Positions 51,047 to 60,400 of a stretch of DNA of 64,000 bases are shown here, one piece after another (positions within the stretch are counted from its first letter, which is position 1; the number at the start of each line of letters is the position of its first letter). The notes under the pieces were generated by a model. It ran no database searches. It was not told the origin of the DNA and saw nothing but the letters and a program-made list of their open reading frames with translations. This stretch comes from Gammaproteobacteria bacterium. GTDB lineage: Bacteria > Pseudomonadota > Gammaproteobacteria > Xanthomonadales > Marinicellaceae. Location: the NCBI GenBank assembly GCA_024280395.1, contig JAJRQG010000063.1:20858-84857 (forward strand), in the 5' to 3' direction. A program made the translations under genes and the position numbers.

Positions 51047-51619
51047 TTAGCTATCTACAGATTCTTTAACTTCTAATGCTTTTTCTTTCACAGCTTCTTT
51101 AACTTCTACTGCTTTTCCTTCTACTTCGTCTTTTACTTCAACAGCCTTTTCTTTAACTGCATCTTTAACATCAACGGCTTTGTCCATAACAGCTTCTTTA
51201 ACATCACCAGCTTTCTCAACAGCCCCATCTTTAAGTTCAGTGGTCTTATCGATGAGTTTTTCTTTCATATCTGGCACATCACTTTCAACTGATTCAATTG
51301 GCAAAATCCCTGGAATATCAGAATCTGACGTATCAAGAGTCCCTACAACACCTAGATCAATTTCACCGGTTGTTGCAGCTGTGAACTCTTTACTGGCCTG
51401 GACAGCCATGTACATACTGATGGCAAAAAACAAAAATGCCAGAGTCATTGTAGTCTTGGTTAAAAAGTTACCAGACCCTTTGGCTCCAAATACAGTATTG
51501 GAAGCACCCGAACCGAATGCCGAACCAGCTGTAGCGCCAGTTCCTTTTTGTACCAAAATAAAGGCAATCATTGCCACCACAATTAAAACGAAAAATATTA
51601 ATAACAAATTTACTGACAT
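51047..51619 (-). CDS. secG: protein-export membrane protein SecG with 11-mer-repeat tail
   Basis: The N-terminal 76 residues are a normal SecG, with two membrane helices and the conserved loop VQKGTGATAGSAFGSGASN. SecG assists the SecYEG channel. The protein is 190 residues instead of the usual 75-120. After a linker rich in Asp, Ser and Pro, residues 124-189 form six consecutive 11-residue units of the type [DEG]KAVEVK[DE]AVK. These are strongly amphipathic and alternate Lys with Glu or Asp, as in LEA group 3 or apolipoprotein-like helices. The tail would lie on the periplasmic side if the topology is standard. The gene begins 26 bases after tpiA and precedes the tRNA-Leu. Confidence 0.9.
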   Translation of the reverse strand: MSVNLLLIFFVLIVVAMIAFILVQKGTGATAGSAFGSGASNTVFGAKGSGNFLTKTTMTLAFLFFAISMYMAVQASKEFTAATTGEIDLGVVGTLDTSDSDIPGILPIESVESDVPDMKEKLIDKTTELKDGAVEKAGDVKEAVMDKAVDVKDAVKEKAVEVKDEVEGKAVEVKEAVKEKALEVKESVDS

Positions 51620-51645
51620 CTTTTAAAACTCACATTTTGGGATAA

Positions 51646-52410
51646 TTATTGACTTAACTTATCCGCTTGTTGACATATCGCAAGAAAATCTTCGCTGGTT
51701 AAAGAGGCTCCACCTATCAAACCACCATCAATGTCTTGCATGGAAAATAATTCTTTGGCATTGCTGCCTTTTACACTGCCACCATAAAGGATTGGCACAA
51801 GGGGCGCTATTGTATCACTTTTTAACGTTAAAAGAGAACGAATAAATGCATGAACTGTCTGAGCTTGTTCTGAACTTGCCGTTACTCCTGTACCAATTGC
51901 CCAAACTGGTTCATAAGCAATCACTGCATTAGCAAAAGCCTTAATACCCACCAAATCAATGACTGCATTAATTTGTTCAGCAACCACTTTTTCAGTAACT
52001 CTTGACTCTCGCTGTTCTAAAGTTTCGCCACAGCATAATACAGGTTTCAAACCATGCTTCAAAGCGGCTTGAAACTTAAGTGCTATATCTTGGTTGCTTT
52101 CATTGTAATATGCCCGTCTTTCAGAGTGTCCAACCAGTACCATTTGACAGCCAAACTCTTTAAGCATACTGCCTGAAACTTCTCCCGTATAAGCGCCTTG
52201 ATCATGTTCACTCAAAGTCTGACCACCAAACAAAACTACACCACCAACCAAATTGGCTGTTTGTGGAATATAAATCGAAGGAGGAAATACCGCCACATCA
52301 AAGTTTTTAGAACTTGGCAAACCAGATATAATTTCAACAATCAAATCATTTGTCATGGTTATAGAACCATTCAGCTTCCAATTACCCGCCACCAATAATT
52401 TTCTTGTCAT
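51646..52410 (-). CDS. tpiA: triosephosphate isomerase
   Basis: This 254-residue TIM-barrel enzyme of glycolysis interconverts dihydroxyacetone phosphate and glyceraldehyde 3-phosphate in the cytoplasm. The active-site lysine is in GNWKLNG (Lys12), the histidine in VGHSERR, and the glutamate in AYEPVWAIGTG. The phosphate-binding end shows LYGGSVKGSN and GGLIGGASL. The length is normal. secG follows after 26 bases, the common gammaproteobacterial order. Confidence 0.97.
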   Translation of the reverse strand: MTRKLLVAGNWKLNGSITMTNDLIVEIISGLPSSKNFDVAVFPPSIYIPQTANLVGGVVLFGGQTLSEHDQGAYTGEVSGSMLKEFGCQMVLVGHSERRAYYNESNQDIALKFQAALKHGLKPVLCCGETLEQRESRVTEKVVAEQINAVIDLVGIKAFANAVIAYEPVWAIGTGVTASSEQAQTVHAFIRSLLTLKSDTIAPLVPILYGGSVKGSNAKELFSMQDIDGGLIGGASLTSEDFLAICQQADKLSQ

Positions 52411-52439
52411 AATATCGCACTCATAAATTAAGCGTGCGA

Positions 52440-52445
52440 ATTATA
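52440..52445 (-). promoter_or_regulatory. candidate -10 box of tpiA-secG
   Basis: A perfect TATAAT on the minus strand lies 30 bases ahead of the tpiA ATG. An 18-base spacer leads to a poor -35 (TTACAG). The spacing to the start codon fits a short leader. Motif match only. Confidence 0.4.
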
Positions 52446-52594
52446 ATACAAATACAAAGTTACCTGTAAGAACATTTAAACAAAACAAGGTTAAAATTAC
52501 TAAATCCTACAATGTAAATCATTTACAGTACTCTCTATTTTTGCCTAATAAGCTCACAACAAGAGCAAACGTCTATATCCTTGGCTCAAATAAA

Positions 52595-55186
52595 TCAGTT
52601 CATTTGACAGCTAAAAGGGAAAATAAGCGGGCGCGTCAACCTAGTTACATTGTATTGCCCAGAACCTATTTCAGAGATATTTGAAGAATAGTCAACGGTA
52701 CCATCTCCCAAACAGTTCAGCTGAAAATGTAATTCTCCCCACGGAACCTTATTAACTTCATCGGGATTAAAATCTTCTCCAAACACTCCGCCATTGGTTA
52801 CCAAAACATTGTTAAAGTCTAATGTAATGTCATTGCCGTTTTCAGTAATAACTCCTGAAGAGTCTATTAACCACATATGATTGCCTTGTAAATCATATGT
52901 ATACCAGAGCAAGATCGCAGTCCCTTTTTCTAATATTTCAATAACATAACCTTCTCCACTGCGTGTCGGGTCATACCAAGAACCTGTAATCAATGCCAAT
53001 GGATTTTCTACAACTTCTGCAGGAAATATAAGATTCTGGTTACTCAATGCTCCCAGAACATAACTCAATTGAACCATATTGGTCTTAAGTTTTTTCCCCT
53101 CTAAATCTGTAAATACAACCTTAGCAGTCCTGGTTTGTGTATGAAACCCAATTGGAGGATCCAAGGGCTCACCACCACTGAATATGATTTCCAATGAACC
53201 AAACGGATCAAATGAAATGAGTGACGCATCAAAATCCTCTCCAAATACACCACCCGAAGCTTGAGTTAATGTATTTACAATGATGCGGTTGGCTTCATAC
53301 ATACCTACTCCCGAATACCAACGTTGCTTGCCTTGGTCATCATAGGTAAACCACTGTACCCATAATGGGCCTTCAATTCCACCCAACAATTCATAAGAAA
53401 ACCCTTCACCATCTCTATTCGGATCAAAATACAACCCTGTGGGCTGAAGTACGGGTTCAAACGAGTGAATACTTGACAAGCCAACAGACACCGAATAATG
53501 GCTATCTGTCCCTCCTGTTATGGATGATGCACCATTGTCATCTTCATAATTTTGCCATTGCCCATTTGTCCAACTAACAACTGACTCCGGGTTTGCATCT
53601 AATTTTTGTCCAACCATATCACTTACATTGATAGCAAAACTCAACATAGAACTTTCTACAACAACAATATCCTCAGGAACTGTAAAATCAACCGTATAAG
53701 TGTCATCTTGATAATATTGATAGGAGATTACATCACTGCTTTTTTCATTAAGCCATTGTCCATTTGAAAAAACCACAGCTTCTCCTGCAATTGCAGATTC
53801 GATATTGGGTTCTAAAGTAAATCCACTTTGTCCTTGCAAATGCTGTATTTTCCCTTGTTCATCTCTAGTTCGCATCGGTTTATCGAAACCGATAATCAAG
53901 CTGTACTTTCCTCCTGCAATAAGATTATCTACAATATTCTCAACCAACATCCTTGTTCCATCTGCCTGTATATCCCAACGGGCATCATAAAACACTGTCT
54001 TTGACTCATTTTCAATAATCTTAAACTGGGTTATTGACGGCGGGCCTGCTTGGCCATACCAAACCACCATAAACGTTTGGGCCAATTGCTCTCGTACACG
54101 TTTGATTTGAGATTCTGGCAAAATAAACCCATCGTGGTTATTATTGCCGAAACCTCCATATTCTACTCCTCCGCTATTGCTTGGTTCTATTTCCAACGTC
54201 CAAGACGGAACTTGATAGGTTTCAGCAAAATATTCATCCGTTGACCCTATTCCACCACCTGGCCCACTTGGACTATCTACATAGTTTTTTGCTGCAGGAA
54301 AGGCCCTGTGATGACTGGTGAAATCACTCAACAAACTGGCCTGCAAAGTATTTCTATTGGCATTATTTGTCCGCACTGAAAAATGTACTTTTGTAAATGA
54401 ATGTACGTCGGTATACACTCTTACTTGCTCAGAATCAACCAACTCAGCGGCGACAAGTCTTGCCTGAGTTTCTGGCTCCGATTCAGATGACAAACCGTGA
54501 TAAACAATTGAAGAAACATTAGCCGATGAACTGCTCGAAGTTGCCCAATAAGGACTGTTATTGCGGTTTAAATCAACTCCCAACAAAAAATCAGCTTGCG
54601 AGAACAGATCCTCATCCACATTCCTCATATTTTTCCTACGCATTCTTCCATCACGAGGGCCAACCTGACCACTGTACCAATTTTGAGCCGGAAACCTCTG
54701 AGTCTGTAACAATCCATCCACATTATTAACTGGCAAAGCCACAATAGAGGTGTTTTCTAATAGATACTGGTGCAATGAATGATCCTGAGAATTACTATCT
54801 AACAACTCCATTATGCCCGTTAGCACTTCTGGTGACTGCCACTCTCTTGCATGGATATTCCCATTAACCAACATCGCACCTTCTTTAACCCCATACTTAG
54901 TTATGTTATTATCATCACTAAGTACATACGCCCATATATCTCTATTATCAACAGTCTTACCAACGATATGACCTGATATATTGTCATTGTTTAATGCCAT
55001 AGATTGATGCTTCATCAACAAAGCATTATAAGTGCGAAACCCATCAAAAGGCTCTGCAGTCTCAACAGGTATTGGAACAGGGTAACCCAGTCCCAACGTG
55101 CTGTTTTCTTCTGTCCATGATGTAATTGACTGAGCTTTTAACATAAATGAAATAATCAACAATACAATGATCAATATCTGCTTCAT
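52595..55186 (-). CDS. secreted M14 zinc carboxypeptidase with duplicated C-terminal domain
   Basis: This 863-residue exported enzyme has a signal peptide (about 1-18). The M14 domain shows zinc ligands His112 and Glu115 (HARE) and His near 262 (DVHS), the substrate-binding DLNRN (about 205), and the catalytic Glu near 332 in WTLEIEPS. It should remove C-terminal residues from extracellular peptides. Two beta domains of unknown function follow, and then a duplicated module (about 584-670 and 735-825). Both copies contain a YFDPNRDGEGF or WYDPTRSGEGY opening, a W[FY]TYD segment, and GGVFGEDF. Several loop residues before the last module suggest Ca or metal binding, but this is not certain. It overlaps the upstream gene by ATGA (55183-55186), so the two are coupled. 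Confidence 0.85.
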   Translation of the reverse strand: MKQILIIVLLIISFMLKAQSITSWTEENSTLGLGYPVPIPVETAEPFDGFRTYNALLMKHQSMALNNDNISGHIVGKTVDNRDIWAYVLSDDNNITKYGVKEGAMLVNGNIHAREWQSPEVLTGIMELLDSNSQDHSLHQYLLENTSIVALPVNNVDGLLQTQRFPAQNWYSGQVGPRDGRMRRKNMRNVDEDLFSQADFLLGVDLNRNNSPYWATSSSSSANVSSIVYHGLSSESEPETQARLVAAELVDSEQVRVYTDVHSFTKVHFSVRTNNANRNTLQASLLSDFTSHHRAFPAAKNYVDSPSGPGGGIGSTDEYFAETYQVPSWTLEIEPSNSGGVEYGGFGNNNHDGFILPESQIKRVREQLAQTFMVVWYGQAGPPSITQFKIIENESKTVFYDARWDIQADGTRMLVENIVDNLIAGGKYSLIIGFDKPMRTRDEQGKIQHLQGQSGFTLEPNIESAIAGEAVVFSNGQWLNEKSSDVISYQYYQDDTYTVDFTVPEDIVVVESSMLSFAINVSDMVGQKLDANPESVVSWTNGQWQNYEDDNGASSITGGTDSHYSVSVGLSSIHSFEPVLQPTGLYFDPNRDGEGFSYELLGGIEGPLWVQWFTYDDQGKQRWYSGVGMYEANRIIVNTLTQASGGVFGEDFDASLISFDPFGSLEIIFSGGEPLDPPIGFHTQTRTAKVVFTDLEGKKLKTNMVQLSYVLGALSNQNLIFPAEVVENPLALITGSWYDPTRSGEGYVIEILEKGTAILLWYTYDLQGNHMWLIDSSGVITENGNDITLDFNNVLVTNGGVFGEDFNPDEVNKVPWGELHFQLNCLGDGTVDYSSNISEIGSGQYNVTRLTRPLIFPFSCQMN

Positions 55187-56280
55187 TTTCTTTCCTCTTT
55201 AAAGCTTTGCAGCCATTTGTTGGTTTGCAAGCCATTTTCAAGACCTCTAGAAATCCTCTCCAATACCACTCGAGCGCTTTCCAATTGATTCATTTTTAAA
55301 ATAAACACCACTTGTTTTTTTATCTTTTCAGAGTCGTTTTTAAAAAACATTGATTCGATATCTTGAATCACTTGAACATTAGTAGTTCGAGCCAATACCA
55401 TAGCAGCCTGTTGAGAATATCTGTCCTTTGCCAACAAAGAGACCAATGATTTTTCTATTTCTTCATCATTGAGATATTCAGCCAACAAAGATATGGTAAA
55501 ACTTTCGTTTTTCTTATACTCAATCATATTTAATAACTGTCGCTTCACAAAAGATTGATTGAAATTAATTTTTAAATTCCTCAACAGGTATTCACTGCTA
55601 CTCTTATCCAGATGCTTTAGCGCAAACTCAGTGAGTTCTTCATCTTGAATAGATAATGTATAACGACTGACAAATTTATCTAAACCGATTAAATTTTCAC
55701 GGCCACCCAACAAATAACCTGTAATTAAATGAATATCGCCTTGACTGATTGTTTGAATGCTTTTCTTCAAGCCAAACCATTCTGGCTGCTTCAACGAACT
55801 CAACTCGCTCTTTAATTTCAGCAAAGTACCCACAGAATCTCGCTCAAAAGCTACTCGATATTCTCTAAAGGCATCATCTGCCATCCAGATATTTTCAATG
55901 CCTTGCGCCTTAGCATTAATATTATAAATCTCAACTGGGACTCTCCCTTCATCATGAATCTTAAAAACTTTTGAGGTGTAGGTTTTCATTTGAGTGACAA
56001 ATTCTTGTAGAAAACCTTGTTTGACATGGTAAGAAATTTCATCCAATAAATGATAAAGCTTATACTCAAGCAGAATTGGATTATTATTTTTACCCTCCAT
56101 AAGTATTTTATTGATATAACTAAACGGATCCTTTTCAATAAAAAACTCACGAACAAACTCCTTGCTAGATTGTTGAACATAAGAATCATTCATAAATTCA
56201 TCGAATTCAGCCTGTGGATAGGTAACTGCAAAAGCATTAAACGAAATCATAACCAATAAAAATAATATAAATTGACGCAT
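55183..56280 (-). CDS. exported helical protein coupled to the carboxypeptidase
   Basis: This protein of about 365 residues starts with a signal peptide (MRQFILFLLVMISFNAFA). The mature part is predicted mostly helical, with Leu/Glu/Lys-rich segments in its second half that could be HEAT-like repeats (for example LLAEYLNDEEIEKSLVSLL followed by QQAAMVLART). I do not recognise a family. Two ATGs stand six bases apart. The one at 56280 lies six bases after AGGA, while that at 56286 directly touches it, so 56280 is preferred. A good promoter is present 27 bases upstream. The four-base overlap with the carboxypeptidase gene suggests a joint role, perhaps as inhibitor, chaperone or partner, but that is inference. 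Confidence 0.65.
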   Translation of the reverse strand: MRQFILFLLVMISFNAFAVTYPQAEFDEFMNDSYVQQSSKEFVREFFIEKDPFSYINKILMEGKNNNPILLEYKLYHLLDEISYHVKQGFLQEFVTQMKTYTSKVFKIHDEGRVPVEIYNINAKAQGIENIWMADDAFREYRVAFERDSVGTLLKLKSELSSLKQPEWFGLKKSIQTISQGDIHLITGYLLGGRENLIGLDKFVSRYTLSIQDEELTEFALKHLDKSSSEYLLRNLKINFNQSFVKRQLLNMIEYKKNESFTISLLAEYLNDEEIEKSLVSLLAKDRYSQQAAMVLARTTNVQVIQDIESMFFKNDSEKIKKQVVFILKMNQLESARVVLERISRGLENGLQTNKWLQSFKEERK

Positions 56281-56306
56281 TGACATTCCTGAATTGAGTT
56301 AATCCG

Positions 56307-56335
56307 ATAATAAACGATAACATTCGTATTTTCAA
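56307..56335 (-). promoter_or_regulatory. sigma-70-type promoter of the carboxypeptidase operon
   Basis: On the minus strand TTGAAA (56330-56335) is followed by exactly 17 bases and then TATTAT (56307-56312). Transcription would start near 56300, about 20 bases before the preferred start codon at 56280. Both boxes and the spacing are close to consensus. Confidence 0.62.
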
Positions 56336-56376
56336 CAGACAGTTAATTTACTTGCGCTACTTAACAATTTTATTCC

Positions 56377-56385
56377 TGCTATAAT
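56377..56385 (+). promoter_or_regulatory. extended -10 promoter of the RND operon
   Basis: TGCTATAAT is a perfect extended -10 element. No good -35 is found at the proper distance, which is tolerated for extended -10 promoters. Transcription would start near 56392, giving a leader of about 67 bases that contains the large inverted repeat at 56411-56446. Confidence 0.5.
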
Positions 56386-56410
56386 ACGTATTCCTTGAAA
56401 TCTATCAATT

Positions 56411-56446
56411 GTATCGTTATATTAGCACTTTCTAATATAACGATAC
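56411..56446. promoter_or_regulatory. perfect 14-bp inverted repeat in the RND operon leader
   Basis: GTATCGTTATATTA (56411-56424) is the exact reverse complement of TAATATAACGATAC (56433-56446), with an eight-base spacer. It ends 12 bases before the adaptor start codon, where no ribosome site is recognisable. It may be an operator for a dimeric repressor or an RNA hairpin controlling translation. It has no T-tract, so a terminator is unlikely. Confidence 0.6.
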
Positions 56447-56458
56447 TTAAACATCATT

Positions 56459-57460
56459 ATGAAAATTTTATTCGCAGCATTTATTTTAATATTTATCAAT
56501 ACACAATCTCTAGCACAATGGCAGGAAGTGGAACAAGAAACTGTCAATGATTACCGCTATTTAAATGGCGAAATTGAAGCCGTAAACAAGGCAACAGTTT
56601 CAGCGCAAACAGCTGGTCGGGTACAAAAGCTAAATTACGATGTAGATGATTTTGTAGCCAAAGGCAGCGTTATTGTAGAATTCACCAATTCTGAGCAAAC
56701 AGCAGCACTCAATCAAGCATTGGAGAATGCCAAAGCTGCAAAGATTGCCTTTGAACAAGCACAAGTCGATTATGTTAGAATCAAAGGCATCTATGAAAAA
56801 AAATTGGTGGCCAAATCTCAATTGGATCAAGCACTATCTAATCAAAATTCCCTACAAGCAAAATACAAAGCAGCACAATCTGCAATGGTTACAGCAAAGA
56901 AACAAAAAGAGTACACCATTATTCGTGCGCCTTATGATGGCATAGTCACCAAGAGATTTGTTGAAATTGGAGAAGTAGTTAACCCTGGCTCACCCATTAT
57001 GGAAGGCCTGAGTTTAAACCAGTTACGTGTGGTCACCCATATTCCTGAAAAAATAATCAACGCAGTTAAATTAAACCCTGATGCCAAAGTAGTTATTAAC
57101 AACGTACAAATAAAAGCAAAAAACATCACCATTTTTCCCTATGCTGACAGGTCATCAAGAACCTTTAAAGCCCGCATTGACATTGATACAAAAGAAGGGC
57201 AGTTGTTTCCAGGCATGACAGTTAAAGTTGCCTTTAAAGTTGGAGAAAAACAAGCCATATTGGTACCACATAATGCCGTGATTCATCGCAGTGAATTAAC
57301 CATGCTAACAATAAAACAAGGCAATAAAAGCATTTTACGTCATGTGAAGCTAGGCTCATTTCATGGAGATAAAATAGAAATTATTTCAGGTTTGAATAAC
57401 AACGAAAAAGTCTTAATGAATCCATTATCAGAAGCCACTCTAGATAATACTGAGAATTAA
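56459..57460 (+). CDS. RND efflux periplasmic adaptor (membrane fusion protein)
   Basis: This 333-residue adaptor links an RND pump to an outer-membrane channel. A signal peptide (about 1-19, ending LAQ) without a lipobox cysteine is followed by a lipoyl half-motif (SAQTAGRVQKL then DVDDFVAKGSVI), a helical hairpin of about 60 residues with Gln/Ala-rich segments, the second lipoyl half (YTIIRAPYDGIVTKRFVEIG), and the beta-barrel region ending in an NNEKV stretch. The pump gene begins three bases after its stop. No outer-membrane channel gene or regulator gene lies adjacent, so a TolC-type partner elsewhere is implied. A perfect inverted repeat lies directly upstream. Confidence 0.9.
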   Translation: MKILFAAFILIFINTQSLAQWQEVEQETVNDYRYLNGEIEAVNKATVSAQTAGRVQKLNYDVDDFVAKGSVIVEFTNSEQTAALNQALENAKAAKIAFEQAQVDYVRIKGIYEKKLVAKSQLDQALSNQNSLQAKYKAAQSAMVTAKKQKEYTIIRAPYDGIVTKRFVEIGEVVNPGSPIMEGLSLNQLRVVTHIPEKIINAVKLNPDAKVVINNVQIKAKNITIFPYADRSSRTFKARIDIDTKEGQLFPGMTVKVAFKVGEKQAILVPHNAVIHRSELTMLTIKQGNKSILRHVKLGSFHGDKIEIISGLNNNEKVLMNPLSEATLDNTEN

Positions 57461-57463
57461 ATC

Positions 57464-60400
57464 ATGAAACTTTCAATATCAGGAAGACTGGCTGACAAGT
57501 TCCAAGCCAACCCAATTACACCGTTAATAGCCTTGGTTGCAGTATTATTGGGTGTTTTTGCCGTTTTTATCACACCACGTGAAGAAGAACCACAAATAGA
57601 CGTAACTTTTGCCAATGTCTATATTGCTTTGCCTGGAGCCAGTGCAAAAGAAGTTGAGAATCTAATAGCCTATCCTGCTGAACAGGTTCTGGACTCCATA
57701 GAAAACATCAAACATGTTTATTCAGTTTCGCGCCCTGGTATGGCAATTGTTAGCGTGCAATTCAAAGTGGGCGTTAAACGAAAAGATGCCATCGTAGCAT
57801 TGTACAACGAAATTCAATCCAACTCAGATTGGCTACCCTATTCGCTTGGCGCATCACAACCTTTAATTAAACCGATGGGCATTGATGATGTTCCAATCGT
57901 TACTGTAACACTCTGGAGCGATTCTCAAAAGCTTTCTAAAGATGACAAAGGCAGTTATGAATTACAACAAGTGGCTCATGCCCTAGAAGCAGAAATCAAA
58001 CGTATTCCCAACACCCGAATTGTTGAAACTACGGGTGGCCCCAACCACGTGGTGCATATTGAGTTGAACCCAGAGGATTTATCGGCTTATAATCTAGATT
58101 TTCAAAGCATTGAAAATGCCTTGAAAATGAATAACATAGCTACACATTCCGGTTATATTACACAAAACAACCAAACAACTCCTGTAGAAACTGGCACATT
58201 GCTAGCAAATGTAGATGATATCAAAGAGTTGGTTGTTGCGGTTCGCAATGGATTGCCCGTTTACCTAACAGACATTGCCACCATTACAGATGGGCCAGAT
58301 ACACCAGAAACCTACGTTTGGATGACAGCTGGACAAGCTTGGAATGGCGATAAACACCCAGATTTCACACCCGCAGTCACCATCGCTATTGGCAAAAAAG
58401 CAGGCACTAATGCTGTAGATATAGCCAATGCCGTTATTAATGCAGGCGAACAGTTAAAAGCCAGTCATATCCCATCAGACGTACATGTAGAAATCACCAG
58501 AAACTACGGAAAAACAGCAGATGATAAAGCAAAAAAACTCATGACTAAGCTGGTTTTTGCCACCGCTTCTGTTGTTTTATTAATTATTTTCTTTCTGGGC
58601 TGGAGGGAAGCCATTGTCGTCGGCCTGGCTGTTTCTATCACTTTGGCTGTGACCCTGTTTGCCTCATGGGCTTATGGCTTCACTTTAAATCGAGTGTCTT
58701 TATTTGCCCTGATATTTTCAATTGGAATATTGGTTGATGATGCAGTAGTCATCGTGGAAAACATACACCGACATTTATCTCAAGGCAAGAACAAACTTTC
58801 TGAACTCATCCCCATAGCCGTTGACGAAGTGGGTGGCCCTACAATACTGGCCACTTTTACCGTGATAGCCGCTTTAATGCCAATGGCATTTGTTACTGGT
58901 CTAATGGGCCCCTACATGAGCCCAATCCCCATCAACGCATCAATGGGCATGCTGTTATCTTTGATTATTGCCTTGATAGTAACGCCTTGGCTATTTAGAA
59001 AAATAATAGGCAACAAAATCCACCACAGTGAAGAAAACAAAAACAAACAAAGTATATTTGACACACTAATGACCCCTTTTTTGGACAATGGTAAGAAAGG
59101 CAGGTTAAACCGATATCTTTTGGTTGGCGGTGTAGTATTTTTGATGTTTATCTCAGTAATGTTAGTCCCAAGTCAAAAGGTCATACTGAAAATGTTACCA
59201 TTTGATAACAAGTCAGAAATTCAAATTGTGGTAGACACAAAAGAAGGCACTACGCTGGAAACAACCAATCAAATCATGATGGAAATAGCCGTATACCTTA
59301 AAACTATTCCTGAAATTGAACACATGGTGGCCTATGCAGGCACAGCTTCACCCATAAACTTTAATGGCCTGGTGCGTCAATATTTCCTTAGACAAGGCGC
59401 AAACATGGGAGACATCCAAATCACATTGGTGGGCAAACATGACCGCAAACGCAAATCTCACGATATAGCTATTGCCATGCGAGAAGAAATCACAAAAATA
59501 GCCAACAAGCACAACGCGTTAGCTAAAATCATCGAAGTTCCACCAGGACCACCCGTTCAATCGCCATTGGTGGCAGAAATATATGGACAATCCGATAAGC
59601 AAAGAAAAGCCACCGCATTGGCAGTTGAAAAAATCTTTTCCAAAGCAGGTGGAATTGTTGATATTGATACTTCTATTGAAAGCTCAGCTCCGCGTCAAAT
59701 CATAGTTATCGATCGTGCGAAAGCCAGTCAATTGGGTATTTCACAAGCTCAAATTGCCAAAACCATGCAAACCGCATTAAGTGGCAATGATGTTAGCTAT
59801 TTACATAATCCCAACAGCAAATACAGCGTGCCGATTCGTTTGGAAATTCCTGCCAATAGACAAAATGATTTACAAACACTCTTAAACATTCCAATACAAA
59901 CCGCCAACGGAAATCCAGTAATCTTAGATGAAGTGGTCAGTATTAAACAAGCCGATTGGCAACAAACCATTTACCACAAAGATTTATTGCCCGTCACCTT
60001 TGTGACTGCTGATATGTCAGGTTTTCAAGACTCTCCACTTTATGGTATGTTTGAATTGGTTGATATCATTGAAGGAGAACTTAACATCGACCAACAATTT
60101 ATTAATGCTCCAAAATTTGTCACACAACCCAGCTTAAAATGGGATGGTGAATGGCAAATCACCTATGAAACTTTCCGCGATATGGGCATCGCTTATGGCA
60201 TTGGTTTAATTTTAATATACTTGCTAATTGTCGCACAATTCAATTCTTACTTTGTGCCCTTAATTATCATGGCGCCAATACCACTCACCATTATCGGCGT
60301 CATGCCTGGGCATTGGATTGCTGGCGCGCAATTCACTGCTACATCTATGATTGGTATGATTGCCTTAGCAGGAATTATCGTGCGAAACTCCATACTGTTG

